NCBI GenBank assembly: GCA_050249415.1
Contig: JBFWQO010000006.1
Span: 124,001 to 188,000 of the forward strand
Direction: 5' to 3'
Origin: CADEFQ01 sp050249415
GTDB lineage: Bacteria > Pseudomonadota > Gammaproteobacteria > Steroidobacterales > Steroidobacteraceae
DNA length: 64,000 nucleotides
Positions 54,308 to 63,727 of this stretch are shown here, piece after piece. A program made the position numbers and the translations under genes. Below the pieces are notes generated by a model. It ran no database searches. It was given only the letters and a program-made list of their open reading frames with translations, and was not told the DNA's origin. The first letter of the stretch is position 1, and each line of letters begins with the position of its first letter.

Positions 54308-56278
54308 ATGCTCCGATCCGCTGCACAGCGCTTCCAGCCGCTGCTCGTCCTCTTCGCCTGGTATCTCGCGCTCGGGCTGCTGCTGCGCGCCGCGCTGTGG
54401 TGGTCCTTCGGGCGCGCCTCGGGCGTTTCGGATGTCGGCTTCTTCGACTCGTCCGTGACCGGGCTCGCCGCCGACACCGTGGAGGCGCTGTACCTGTTCG
54501 CGCCCTTTGCGCTGCTCGCGTGGTGGCTGCCGGATCGCGCCTTCCGGTCGCGTGCGATGCGGAGACTGATGATCGTGTTTCCGGCCCTCGTATTCTTCGG
54601 GCTCACGTTTCTCGCGGCGGTCGAGTACTTTTTCTTCGAGGAATTCGACGCGCGCTTCAATCTCGTGTCGGTCGATTACCTGCTCTACCCGACCGAAGTC
54701 TTCGGCGACATCTGGACCGCTTACCCGGTGGTGACGGTCGCCACGGTCGTCGCACTGCTGTCGATCGCCACGGCGTTCGCGCTGCGCGGGCCGCTGCGCA
54801 CCGGTGCACAGGCTGCCACGACCTGGCGCGGGCGCGCTGGCGTCTTCGCGATCTACGCCCTGCTGCTCGCCGGCGCGATCGCCGGCATCGACAAGGACAG
54901 CTTCTCGTACTCGACCAATCGCGTGGCGAACGAGATCGCGGCCAACGGCGCGGGCAGCTTCTTCAATGCGCTGCGCACGAGCGAAATCGACTATCACGCC
55001 TACTACGCGACGCGCGACCCGGCGGCGAACCGGCGCGTGCTGCGCGCGGCGCTCGCGCAGGGCGATGGCCGCTTTCTCGACGCCACCAGGCTCGACCGGA
55101 CGTTCCCGGCGCGGCCGGAGGGCCTCGGCCGGCTGAACGTGGTCGTCGTCGTCAGTGAGTCGTTCGGCGCAGAGTTCAGTCGCGCGTACGGCGGCGACCG
55201 GGACTGGACGCCGTTCTTCGACCAGTACTCGAAGCAGGGGCTCGCGTTCACCCACATGTACGCGTCCGGCACCCGCACCGTGCGCGGCCTCGAGGCGATC
55301 ACGGCGTCGATACCGCCGATCCCTTCGACCTCGATCCTGCACCGGCCGGGCAACGCGGGCATCGCCAACTGGGGCAGCGTGATGCGGGGCCTCGGCTACA
55401 GCACTCACTTCTTCTATGGCGGCTACGGGCAGTTCGACGACATGAACGCGTACTTCGCGGGCAACGGCTACGACGTCGCCGACCGCCGCGCGATCGAGGG
55501 GCCGGTGCGATTCGAGAACATCTGGGGCGTCGCCGACGAAGACCTGTACGACCTGGCGATGCAGCGCTTCGACACGTTCTCGGGCAGCGGCAAGCCGTTC
55601 TTCGCGATCATCATGAACACGTCGAACCACAAGCCCTACACGTTTCGCGCAGGCGTTCCCGGCGTGAAGCCCGAGGGCGGCGGTCGCGAAGCGGGCGTGC
55701 GGTATGCCGACTACGCGCAAGCCTACCTGTTGCGGGAAGCCGCGCGGCACCGCTGGTTCGACGACACGCTGTTCGTGATCGTCGCCGACCACGGCGCGCG
55801 GGTATACGGACGCGAGAGCATCCCGCTCGCGACCTATCACATCCCGATGCTGATCTACTCGCCGAAGCACGTGGCGCCCGGTCGCGTCGACGCGCTCACG
55901 ACGCAGATCGACGTCGCGCCTACCGTGCTCGGCCTCCTCGGCCTGCCTTACAGCGCCCCGTTCTTCGGTGAGGATGTGCTGCACACGCCGGCGAAGGATC
56001 GCGTAGCGTTCTTCAGCCACAACCACGACGTCGCGATCTACCGCGACGGCGAGTTGTCGATCCTCGGGCTCAAGAAGGCCGTGGAGAACGTGACTTACGA
56101 CGCCGCGACGAACTCATACCGGCCCGCGCCCCCGGATCCCGCGCTCGACTCGCTCGCGATCGCCTACTACCAGACGGCCTACGAACTGTTCAGGCAGCAC
56201 CGCTACGTCCCGACGCCGGATACGCTGGCGCGCACCCGCGTCGCCGGCACTCACCAGGGCAGTTCGGATCCGTCGTAG
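54308..56278 (+). CDS. LTA-synthase-type membrane sulfatase
   Basis: A 656-residue membrane enzyme: about five N-terminal helices (10-35, 60-75, 92-112, 142-160, 173-192) and a large periplasmic alkaline-phosphatase/sulfatase domain (about 280-590). Catalytic elements VVSESFGAEF, ASGTRTVRGLEA (Thr near 322-324), FFYGGYGQFDDMN, VADHGARVYG and MNTSNHKPYT are visible. Relatives transfer phosphoglycerol (OpgB/LTA synthase) or phosphoethanolamine. The upstream barrel may assist or export the product. The 3' end overlaps the converging SDR by 28 bases. Confidence 0.88.
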   Translation: MLRSAAQRFQPLLVLFAWYLALGLLLRAALWWSFGRASGVSDVGFFDSSVTGLAADTVEALYLFAPFALLAWWLPDRAFRSRAMRRLMIVFPALVFFGLTFLAAVEYFFFEEFDARFNLVSVDYLLYPTEVFGDIWTAYPVVTVATVVALLSIATAFALRGPLRTGAQAATTWRGRAGVFAIYALLLAGAIAGIDKDSFSYSTNRVANEIAANGAGSFFNALRTSEIDYHAYYATRDPAANRRVLRAALAQGDGRFLDATRLDRTFPARPEGLGRLNVVVVVSESFGAEFSRAYGGDRDWTPFFDQYSKQGLAFTHMYASGTRTVRGLEAITASIPPIPSTSILHRPGNAGIANWGSVMRGLGYSTHFFYGGYGQFDDMNAYFAGNGYDVADRRAIEGPVRFENIWGVADEDLYDLAMQRFDTFSGSGKPFFAIIMNTSNHKPYTFRAGVPGVKPEGGGREAGVRYADYAQAYLLREAARHRWFDDTLFVIVADHGARVYGRESIPLATYHIPMLIYSPKHVAPGRVDALTTQIDVAPTVLGLLGLPYSAPFFGEDVLHTPAKDRVAFFSHNHDVAIYRDGELSILGLKKAVENVTYDAATNSYRPAPPDPALDSLAIAYYQTAYELFRQHRYVPTPDTLARTRVAGTHQGSSDPS

Positions 56279-56973
56279 CGCCAGAAGCGCCCCGCCTTCG
56301 CGGCATCGAGGCCTTCGATCACGCGGATCACGCCCGCGACACTCTCGGGCGCGTCGATGTCGGCGCGCGGCCCGCCCATGTCGGTGCGCACGAAGCCCGG
56401 ATGGACGGGCGCGACGACGATGCCGTGCAGCCGCGCGAGATCGATCGCGAGCGATTTCACCACGGCATTGAGCGCAGCCTTGCTGCCGCGGTAGGCATAG
56501 AGCCCGCCCGAGCGGATGCTCGCGATCGAGCCGACGATGCTCGAGATCGCCACGCACTTCTTCTGCGCCGAGCGTGCGACATGCGTGACGAACGCTTCCG
56601 CGACCTTCATGGGACCCATGACATTGACCCGGAAGATCGTGTCCCAGTCCTCGTAGTTCACCGCGCCGAAGCGGCTCGCCGGGTAGCCCGTGCCCACGCG
56701 GCTGCCGCCACCCATCGTACCCGCGTTCAGCAGCAGCACGTCGATCGCGCGTCCGTCCAGCCGTCGCGCGGCCGCATCCACGCTCGCGTGGTCGGCGACA
56801 TCCAGCGGCTCGACCACGACGCGCCCGCCGCTCGCCTGCGCGAGGGCCACGAGGTCCGTCGCGGCCTGCGGTCGGCGGGCGCACGCAATGATGTCCCAGC
56901 CGGCCGCCGCGTACTGCCGCACGAACTCGAGCCCGAGTCCGCGGTTCGCCCCGGTGACGAGAACTGTCGCCAT
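56251..56973 (-). CDS. Short-chain dehydrogenase/reductase
   Basis: A 240-residue SDR: TGANRGLGLEF, LLLNAGTMGG, catalytic Ser in ISSIVGS and YAYRGSK Tyr/Lys. The end GRFWRYDGSELPW is a paralogue of the SDR at 4.1 kb, which ends GRFWDYQGGELPW. It is cytoplasmic, with no signal. It converges on the LTA-type gene with a 28-base overlap, and is divergent from the MDR reductase with a 34-base gap. Confidence 0.88.
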   Translation of the reverse strand: MATVLVTGANRGLGLEFVRQYAAAGWDIIACARRPQAATDLVALAQASGGRVVVEPLDVADHASVDAAARRLDGRAIDVLLLNAGTMGGGSRVGTGYPASRFGAVNYEDWDTIFRVNVMGPMKVAEAFVTHVARSAQKKCVAISSIVGSIASIRSGGLYAYRGSKAALNAVVKSLAIDLARLHGIVVAPVHPGFVRTDMGGPRADIDAPESVAGVIRVIEGLDAAKAGRFWRYDGSELPW

Positions 56974-57007
56974 GTCGCACCTTCCTTTCGCTTATGATCG
57001 CGCGCCC

Positions 57008-58024
57008 ATGTTGCAGTCATACCGGAAAATCGTCATCCACCGGCTGACGGGCGAGTTTCGCAGCTCGACCCGCATCGTCGAGTCGCCCGCCGTCGCACCG
57101 GGTCCCGGCCAGGTGCTGATCCGGAACCATTACGCGGGCGTCAATGCCATTTTCGACCAGAACCTGTGCCGCAATACGATCCGCTATGTGGATGTCGTGC
57201 CGCCCTGGGACATGGGCGTCGAGGCGATCGGCGAGATCGTCGCGCTCGGCGAGCGCGTGGAACACCTGCGCATCGGCGATGCCGTCGCCATCGTGAAGCT
57301 CGGCAGCGCGTATCGCGAGTACCAGACGGCGGACGTGGCGCGCGTGATCCGCGTGCGGGAGCCGTCGCCCGAGATCCTCGCGCTGATCGCCTCGGGCGTC
57401 TCGGCCATGGTGGCGCTCGAGCGCATCGCCGACATGAAGAGCGGCGAGACGATCGCGGTGTCCGCCGCCGCCGGCGGGCTCGGCAATTTCGTCGTGCAGC
57501 TCGCGAAGCGCGCGGGCAACCACGTGATCGCGCTCACCGGCGCGGATCACAAGGCCGCGCTGCTGCGCGAGCTCGGTGCCGACCGGGTGGTGAACTACCG
57601 CACGGAATCGCTGCGCGAAGTGCTCGCACGCGAGTACCCGCGCGGCCTCGACATCGCCTACGACTCGGTTGGCGGCGAAATCTTCGATGCCTTCCTCGAT
57701 CATCTCGCGATGTACGGCCGCCTGATCGTGAGCGGACACACCTCCGATTTCGACCAGCCTGTCGAGGATGTGCCGCACCCGCGCATCTACCACAAGCTCT
57801 ACTGGAAATCGGCGTCGGTGCGCGCGTTCCAGAACCCCGCGTTTCCGCAGTACTTCGACGATGCGGCGCGCCGCATCCTCGACCTGCACTACCGCGGCGA
57901 GTTGCGCGCGCTCGTCGATCCGACCCCCTTCGTCGGGCTCGAGTCCGCGGCGGATGCGGTCGAATACCTGCTCGCCGGCCGCAACGCCGGCAAGGTCGTG
58001 CTGCGGCTCCGGAATGCGGCATAG
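57008..58024 (+). CDS. MDR-family NAD(P)H quinone/enoyl reductase
   Basis: A 338-residue zinc-free medium-chain reductase: catalytic domain GVNAIFDQNLCR and WDMGVEAIGEIVALGE, cofactor domain AAAGGLGNFVVQLAKRAG, AYDSVGGEIFDAFLDHL and the C-terminal FVGLESAADAVEYLLAGRNAGKVVL. The pattern fits PTGR/quinone reductase-like members (NADP-dependent alkene reduction). The 3' end overlaps the PAP2 gene by 136 bases on the other strand. Confidence 0.88.
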   Translation: MLQSYRKIVIHRLTGEFRSSTRIVESPAVAPGPGQVLIRNHYAGVNAIFDQNLCRNTIRYVDVVPPWDMGVEAIGEIVALGERVEHLRIGDAVAIVKLGSAYREYQTADVARVIRVREPSPEILALIASGVSAMVALERIADMKSGETIAVSAAAGGLGNFVVQLAKRAGNHVIALTGADHKAALLRELGADRVVNYRTESLREVLAREYPRGLDIAYDSVGGEIFDAFLDHLAMYGRLIVSGHTSDFDQPVEDVPHPRIYHKLYWKSASVRAFQNPAFPQYFDDAARRILDLHYRGELRALVDPTPFVGLESAADAVEYLLAGRNAGKVVLRLRNAA

Positions 58025-58671
58025 AGCGCGAGGCTCACGGCCCACGCGATCGCGGCACTCGTCACGTCGTGTGACAGGAAATGCGCGCCGCGCGCCTCCT
58101 GCGCGAACGCGAACACCGCGCCGAGCCCGACACCGGTTGCGAGGCCGATCCAGGCCTTGCCGCGATCGATGTCGCGCAGCACGAAATAGAGCGCGACGAG
58201 CGCGAACCCCGACGCCGAATGCGCGCCGGGAAAGCAGGCCGCGCGGCGCAGCGTATCGGGCCGATCGGCGAAGAGGCCCACATACGGGAAGCGCCCGCCG
58301 AAAAGATCGAGATCCCACGGGCAATCGACATTGGTCAGGTGTTTGAGCAGCCCCGTCAGGCCGTTCGTCAGCGCGAGAGCGAGCACGAAGTAGAGGAGCG
58401 CACGCCGATACGGCGCGAGGCGCGTCGCTTGCCAGCTCGCCAGGAGCGCGGCGAGCGCCACGAGGCCGACCAGCCGTACGACGGCGCCGCCGCCGGTATG
58501 GATGACCCCTTCCGCCCAGACGCTGCCGCGGCCGAACCAGCCGCCCGTCGCGTCGTAGAACGCGTGCGCGGCGATCGCCGTATCGAGGTGCAGGCCGGCG
58601 AGGAGGCCCATCGCGACGAGATAGGCCGCGAGGGGCCACAGTGCGTGCGAACGCCAGAACGCGGACGTCAT
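57889..58671 (-). CDS. PAP2-family membrane phosphatase
   Basis: A 260-residue membrane phosphatase with about five helices. The PAP2 motifs read KHLTNVDCPWDL, FPGAHSASGFALV and GAHFLSHDVTSAAIAW, with the catalytic His residues in place. It may act on lipid pyrophosphates such as undecaprenyl-PP. The last ~45 residues (about 57889-58024) are Ser/Arg-rich and antisense to the MDR gene, so the true functional end is near residue 215. It is 10 bases downstream of the GPH transporter stop, in one unit. Confidence 0.8.
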   Translation of the reverse strand: MTSAFWRSHALWPLAAYLVAMGLLAGLHLDTAIAAHAFYDATGGWFGRGSVWAEGVIHTGGGAVVRLVGLVALAALLASWQATRLAPYRRALLYFVLALALTNGLTGLLKHLTNVDCPWDLDLFGGRFPYVGLFADRPDTLRRAACFPGAHSASGFALVALYFVLRDIDRGKAWIGLATGVGLGAVFAFAQEARGAHFLSHDVTSAAIAWAVSLALYAAFRSRSTTLPALRPASRYSTASAADSSPTKGVGSTSARNSPR

Positions 58672-58681
58672 CGTCGGCCGC

Positions 58682-60040
58682 TCATGCCCGGCGCGCGCCC
58701 TTCAGGATCTCCTCGGTCAGTCGATAGAACGCGAGGCAGGGAATCGACAAGGCGAAATACAGGCAGGGCAACAGCGCCGCCGCCCACTTGATCCCCTCGA
58801 TCGCCCCGGGCGTCTGCACCGGCGAGCGCGACTGGAACCCGACCAGCGCGTACACCACGAGCAGGATCGACGGCGCGAGCGCGGCCGCGACTTTCTCGAC
58901 GAAGCTGTAGAGCGCCGAGTAAATGCCTTCACGCCGCATGCCCGTGCGCCGGTAGTCGTACTCGATCGTGTCCGGCAGCATCGACTGGCCCATCAGCAGC
59001 AGGCCCGACGCCGCGACACCCTTCACGGCCGCGCGCAGCGTGAAGAACCACAGCGGTTCCTCCGGCCCCGCAAGCAGCCACGACAGCGAGACGAGGCAGA
59101 ATATCGAGGTCGCGAGGATGTACGTGCGCTGCTTCTCGATCGCGACGGCGATCCGGCGCCACAGCGGAATCGTGACGATCTGCATGAGCCCGGCGGCGCC
59201 GACGAACCACAGCATCCATTCGCCCGGGCTCTCGCGGCCGATCACGAAGCGCACGACGAAGATGGCCGTCGCGGTATTGGTGAACAGGCCGAAGAGCTGC
59301 AGAAACTTCGTGCCGAGGAGCGCCACGAACGGCCGGTTCGCGAGCCCCGTGCGCCATTGCTCGGCGAGCGGCACGGACTTGCGTTCGCGCTCCGTGAAGC
59401 GCGCGCCGGCCGTGCCGAAGAAGGCCGCCGCCATGAACACGAAGATGCCGCCGCCGAACACCACCCCCATCACCGCATAGCCGCGCGCGCCGCCTCCGGC
59501 GAGTTCGGCGATCCGCTGCGCGAGCCCGCCGGCGAGGAACGTGCCGATGCCGATGAAGAAGACGCGCCACGCCATCAGCCGCGTGCGGTCCTTGTAATCG
59601 TCGAGCATCTCCGCCGGCATCGCCATGTACGGCACGTTGAAGATCGTGTAGCCCGTGCCGACCAGCGCGAGCGCGATCGTGACGAACCACAGCGTATGCG
59701 CGTACGGCGTGAGGCCGAGGCTGTAGACACCCGCGAACGCGAGCGACGTGACGAGGGCGCCGAGCAGCAGGTAGGGGCGACGGCGGCCGTAACGGGTCGA
59801 CGTGCGATCGCTCAGGACGCCCATCAGCGGATTCGCGACGATGTCCCATGCCTTCGCGATGAAGAGCAGCATCGCGGCGGTCGCCGCGGTGATGCCGAGT
59901 ACGGTCGTCAGGAAATACGGCACCAGGAACGAGAAGCCGTTCAGCACGAGCGAGGCGCCGAGCGTGCCGATACCCCAGCCGAGGTGCAGGCGCCAGGGGG
60001 CGGAGCGGGCGAGCGGGAGGGTCTCGGCATTGGCGGCCAT
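58682..60040 (-). CDS. GPH-family (MelB-like) sugar/cation symporter
   Basis: A 452-residue 12-helix symporter: KAWDIVANPLMGVLSDRT and RYGRRRPYLL loops, NVPYMAMPAEMLDDYKDRTRL, and DTIEYDYRRTGMRREGIYSALYSFVEK of the family. Sugar/cation coupling acids (Asp in helices 2 and 4) are present. The sugar is unknown. It heads the GPH-PAP2 unit on the minus strand. Confidence 0.9.
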   Translation of the reverse strand: MAANAETLPLARSAPWRLHLGWGIGTLGASLVLNGFSFLVPYFLTTVLGITAATAAMLLFIAKAWDIVANPLMGVLSDRTSTRYGRRRPYLLLGALVTSLAFAGVYSLGLTPYAHTLWFVTIALALVGTGYTIFNVPYMAMPAEMLDDYKDRTRLMAWRVFFIGIGTFLAGGLAQRIAELAGGGARGYAVMGVVFGGGIFVFMAAAFFGTAGARFTERERKSVPLAEQWRTGLANRPFVALLGTKFLQLFGLFTNTATAIFVVRFVIGRESPGEWMLWFVGAAGLMQIVTIPLWRRIAVAIEKQRTYILATSIFCLVSLSWLLAGPEEPLWFFTLRAAVKGVAASGLLLMGQSMLPDTIEYDYRRTGMRREGIYSALYSFVEKVAAALAPSILLVVYALVGFQSRSPVQTPGAIEGIKWAAALLPCLYFALSIPCLAFYRLTEEILKGARRA

Positions 60041-60136
60041 GGGCGGAGCTTAGAACAAGCGCCAGCGCACCGCGCGCGCGTGGCGTCCGTCACGCGGCTA
60101 CCCTGCGGACGGCTCCCGGGCTCCGGCCGCGCTAGC

Positions 60137-61645
60137 ATGTGTGCCATGACCCCACCGCCCAGCCCCTCCACGGCCACGCAGGCCTTCCTCGCCCGTCCCC
60201 ACACGCTCTACATCGGCGGCCGATGGGTGGCGCCGCTCGCGGGCCGGCGTTTCGACGTGTTCGATCCCGGTACGGGAGGGAAGATCGCGACGGCGGCGGC
60301 CGGCGAAGCGGCCGATATCGATGCCGCGGTGGCAGCGGCACGCGCGGCGTTTGCGGGCCCATGGTCGAAGTTCACCGCGGCCGAGCGCGGCCGCGTGCTG
60401 TGGAAGCTCGCGGACCTGGTCGAGCAGCACGCCGCGGAACTGACCGAGCTCGAAGTGCTCGACAATGGCCAGCCGCTCGCGGTGGCGCAGCATGTCGTGC
60501 GCAACCTAGCGCCCGAGTTTTTCCGCTACTACGCGGGATGGCCGACCAAGATCGAGGGCGCGACGATCCCCGCGGCGCCGCAAGGGCGCCGGCCCGGCGA
60601 GGTGCTGTCGTTCACGCTGCGCGAGCCCATCGGCGTGGTCGGCGCGATCACGCCCTGGAACGCGCCGCTCCCGATGCTGATGGTGAAACTCGCGCCGGCG
60701 CTCGCGGCCGGATGCACGCTCGTCCTCAAGCCGGCCGAGCTGACGCCGCTCACGGCGCTGCGCATGGCGGAGCTGTGCACCGCAGCCGGCGTGCCGGACG
60801 GTGTCGTCAACGTCGTCACCGGATTCGGCGAGACAGCGGGTGCGGCGCTCGCCGCGCACCCCGGCGTCGACAAGATCGCGTTCACCGGCTCGACGGCAGT
60901 CGGGCGTCTGATCGTCAAGGCCGCCACGGGCAACCTCAAGAAGGTGTCGCTCGAACTCGGCGGCAAATCGCCCGTGATCGTGTTCGACGACGCCGTGCTC
61001 GAGCAGGTGATCCCGGGTGCCGCGCGCGCGTGCTTTTTCCTGCAGGGCCAGAACTGCATGGCCGGCACGCGGCTCTACGTGCACGAGAAGGTGCACGACC
61101 AGGTCGTCGAAGGCGTCGCGAAGATTGCGCGCGCGATGCAGCTCGGCCACGGGCTCGACCCCGCGACGCAGTTCGGCCCGCTGATCTCGGCCGAACAGCG
61201 TGAGCGCGTGCGGGGCTTCGTCGAGGCGGGCCGGCGCGAGGGTGGCGAGCTCGTGTGTGGCGGCGGCGCGCCGTCGCGCCCCGGCTGGTTCTTCGAACCC
61301 ACGGTGTTCGCGCGCATGAACGCCGACATGACACCGGTGAGAAGCGAGATCTTCGGCCCGGTGCTGTGCGTGCAGTCCTTCGGCGACGACGACCTCGAGC
61401 GTGTCGCGCGCGAAGCGAATGCCACGATCTACGGCCTCTCGGGCAGCGTGTGGACGCGCGACATCGGCCGCGCGCTCGGCATGGTGCGCCGGATCGATTC
61501 CGGCCAGGTGAGCGTCAACATGCACGCGGCGGTCGATCCCGCGATGCCGTTCGGCGGCAACAAGCAGTCCGGCTGGGGACGCGAGTTCGGCAAGGAAGGG
61601 CTCGAGCCCTATCTCAAGACGAAGGGCGTCAGCGTGGCGTGGTGA
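60137..61645 (+). CDS. Aldehyde dehydrogenase (NAD(P)-dependent)
   Basis: A ~502-residue ALDH: GAITPWNAPLPMLMVK, LKPAELTPLTALRMAEL, FTGSTAVGRLIVKAA, catalytic Glu (about 273) in LELGGKSPV and catalytic Cys (about 307) in FFLQGQNCMAGTRLYV. The end NKQSGWGREFGKEGLEPYLKTKGV fits the betaine/phenylacetaldehyde-type members. Start could also be the ATG at 60146. It converges with the P1 peptidase, with a 17-base overlap. Confidence 0.93.
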   Translation: MCAMTPPPSPSTATQAFLARPHTLYIGGRWVAPLAGRRFDVFDPGTGGKIATAAAGEAADIDAAVAAARAAFAGPWSKFTAAERGRVLWKLADLVEQHAAELTELEVLDNGQPLAVAQHVVRNLAPEFFRYYAGWPTKIEGATIPAAPQGRRPGEVLSFTLREPIGVVGAITPWNAPLPMLMVKLAPALAAGCTLVLKPAELTPLTALRMAELCTAAGVPDGVVNVVTGFGETAGAALAAHPGVDKIAFTGSTAVGRLIVKAATGNLKKVSLELGGKSPVIVFDDAVLEQVIPGAARACFFLQGQNCMAGTRLYVHEKVHDQVVEGVAKIARAMQLGHGLDPATQFGPLISAEQRERVRGFVEAGRREGGELVCGGGAPSRPGWFFEPTVFARMNADMTPVRSEIFGPVLCVQSFGDDDLERVAREANATIYGLSGSVWTRDIGRALGMVRRIDSGQVSVNMHAAVDPAMPFGGNKQSGWGREFGKEGLEPYLKTKGVSVAW

Positions 61646-62714
61646 GCAGGGACTCGAGCGACCCGATCGGCAGCGCGCGCGCCGTGTGGCCGTTGCCTGT
61701 CGTGTCGGTGGCCCGCAGCAGCGAGTTGTAGACCGCTTCCTCGGTCGCGTCCATGACCGCTTCGAAGAGCGGCGACACGATGTCGGTGGGCAGCCTGTCG
61801 CGCGGGGCGCGCTGCGTCGAGAAGGCGATCGCGAAATCGCCGCTGCCGTTCGCATAGGTCGAGCCGGTGCGCGCCAGGGCGTAGATGGCCCGCGCAGCGA
61901 GGCGCTCGAGGTTGCGCGCATCGAGCGGGGCGTCGGTGGCGACCACGATCATGCACGAGCCGTCGGCCGACACGGCGCGCCGGTCGACCGGCGGCGCGAG
62001 CTGCCGCCACACCGGCACGCCCGCGATGGTGAGCCGGCCGCCGAAGTTGGCCTGCACGAGCACCCCCACGGTCCAGCGATCCGCGCCGAGCGGTACACGG
62101 CGCGATGCAGTGCCGATGCCGGCCTTCCAGCCGAAGGCGATGGTTCCCGTGCCCGCGCCGACCGCGCCCTCCTCCACGGCGCCCGGCTGTGCGGCCCGAA
62201 TCGCCGCGATCACGTGATCGCGTGTCACGTGCCCGCCCCGGATGTCGTTGAGCCGGCCGTCGTTGGTCTCGCCGACGAGGGCATTCACGGAACGCACGGC
62301 CTCGTTGCCGGGCTGCGCGAGCGTCCACGCGACGACGCCCTCGATGGCGGGTCCCACGGCCAGCGTGTTCGTCAGCACGATCGGCGTCTCGATCGTGCCG
62401 AGCTCGTGCACCTGCGTGGATCCCGCGAGCTTGCCGAAGGCGTTGCCGATAAATACGCCACCGGGTACCTTTTCCTGGAAGAGGTTGCCGCCATGGGGCA
62501 GGATCGCGGTGACGCCGGTGCGCACGCGATCGCCCGCGACGAGTGTCACCTGGCCCACCGTCACGCCCGCGACATCCGTGATCGCATCGAGCGGACCGGG
62601 CTCCATCACGCCGGGCGCGATACCGAGATCCCGTGCGCGCGGTCGATCCGCGGCCACTGCGCCCTGGGCGGCGAGCCACAGCAGCGCGAATGCGGCGAGT
62701 CCCCGGTGTCGCAT
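61629..62714 (-). CDS. Exported P1-family peptidase (DmpA-like)
   Basis: A 361-residue exported Ntn-like peptidase: signal peptide (about 1-22), GVTVGQVTL, KVPGGVFIGNAFGK, ETPIVLTNTLAVG, and the self-cleavage site SADGSCMIVVATDAPL, where cut between Gly252 and Ser253 would free the nucleophile. Relatives (DmpA, BapA) cleave D-amino or beta-amino peptides. It is 14 bases downstream of the DMT gene and may be co-transcribed. Confidence 0.88.
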   Translation of the reverse strand: MRHRGLAAFALLWLAAQGAVAADRPRARDLGIAPGVMEPGPLDAITDVAGVTVGQVTLVAGDRVRTGVTAILPHGGNLFQEKVPGGVFIGNAFGKLAGSTQVHELGTIETPIVLTNTLAVGPAIEGVVAWTLAQPGNEAVRSVNALVGETNDGRLNDIRGGHVTRDHVIAAIRAAQPGAVEEGAVGAGTGTIAFGWKAGIGTASRRVPLGADRWTVGVLVQANFGGRLTIAGVPVWRQLAPPVDRRAVSADGSCMIVVATDAPLDARNLERLAARAIYALARTGSTYANGSGDFAIAFSTQRAPRDRLPTDIVSPLFEAVMDATEEAVYNSLLRATDTTGNGHTARALPIGSLESLLTTPR

Positions 62715-62728
62715 GCGGACTCCCCGCC

Positions 62729-63637
62729 TCACGGCGGCACATTGCCTTCCGCGGCGCGCGCCGCGATGGGCGGCGTGATCTCGAGCCGACGCTCGCGCCA
62801 GATGATGTAGAGGCCGCTGCCGACCACGATCGCGCCGCCCGTGAGCACGCGCAGCGACGGCAAGGCGTCCCACACGACCCAGTCGATCGTGATGCCCCAG
62901 AAGAGCGCGGTGTACTCGAACGGCGCGATCACCGAGGCGGGCGCGGCGCGAAATGCTTCAATGAGGCACATCTGTGCCACCGCGCCGGCAAGACCGATGG
63001 CCGCGATCTGCCACAGGTGCGCCGCCTGCACTTCGAGCCAGCCGTTCGCGGCGAGCAGAGCCGACACGACGGTCATGATCGCGAGCGACCAGAGCGCGAC
63101 GCTCGCCGTCGAGTCCGTGCGCGTGAGCACACGCAGCAGGATGGCATTGCACGCGTACGCGAACGCCGAAACGAACGCGCCGATCACTCCCCACAGGACG
63201 AGCCCGGAGGCCGACGGCTGCAGCATCGTGACCGCGCCCGCCAGGCCGACGGCGACGGCGCCCCAGCGATGCCAGCCGACATGCTCGCGCAGCACGAGCG
63301 CCGCGAGCGCCGTCACCATCAGCGGCGCGGTCAGAAAAATCGCGTAGGCGTCGGCGAGCGACAGCGCCCGCACCGCGTACAGGAATCCGGCCATGATCAC
63401 GACCATCAGCAGGCCGCGCAGCGCGTGCATGCCGGGGCGGTGGGCGAGCAGCTCCCGACCCCGGCCCGCGAGCAGCAGCGGCACGGCGATGAACGGCAAC
63501 GACGCCGCGCCGCGCAATACGGCGACCTGCAGCGGCGGGTAATGCGCGGTCAGCGCCTTCAAGAGCGCATCCATGCAGGCGAAGGTGGCGACCGCGGCGA
63601 GCATGAATGCGATACCGCGGAGGGAGCGGGCGGGCAT
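62729..63637 (-). CDS. DMT-superfamily (EamA) transporter
   Basis: A 302-residue permease with ten helices in two EamA repeats: first SLRGIAFMLAAVATFACMDALLKAL and second half from about 150 (SGLVLWGVIGAFVSAFAYACNAIL). GLLMVVIMAGFLYAVRAL and EAFRAAPASVIAPFEYTALFWGI are typical. It likely exports metabolites; substrate unknown. It is upstream of the P1 peptidase. Confidence 0.88.
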   Translation of the reverse strand: MPARSLRGIAFMLAAVATFACMDALLKALTAHYPPLQVAVLRGAASLPFIAVPLLLAGRGRELLAHRPGMHALRGLLMVVIMAGFLYAVRALSLADAYAIFLTAPLMVTALAALVLREHVGWHRWGAVAVGLAGAVTMLQPSASGLVLWGVIGAFVSAFAYACNAILLRVLTRTDSTASVALWSLAIMTVVSALLAANGWLEVQAAHLWQIAAIGLAGAVAQMCLIEAFRAAPASVIAPFEYTALFWGITIDWVVWDALPSLRVLTGGAIVVGSGLYIIWRERRLEITPPIAARAAEGNVPP

Positions 63638-63650
63638 CGAAGGAGACTAC

Positions 63651-63680
63651 AGCGAACGGCGATCAGCGAACAGCCAGAAG
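63651..63680. repeat. Dispersed AGCGAA-type repeat, copy 3
   Basis: Holds the units AGCGAACGGCGATCAGC and GCGAACAGCCAGAAG, shared with copy 1 at 11548-11584. It lies between the DMT gene start and the end of the TonB receptor. Confidence 0.7.
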
Positions 63681-63727
63681 CGGACACGGCCGCCGGCCGC
63701 TCGCGGCTCGCCGCCCGCACGCGGTCT

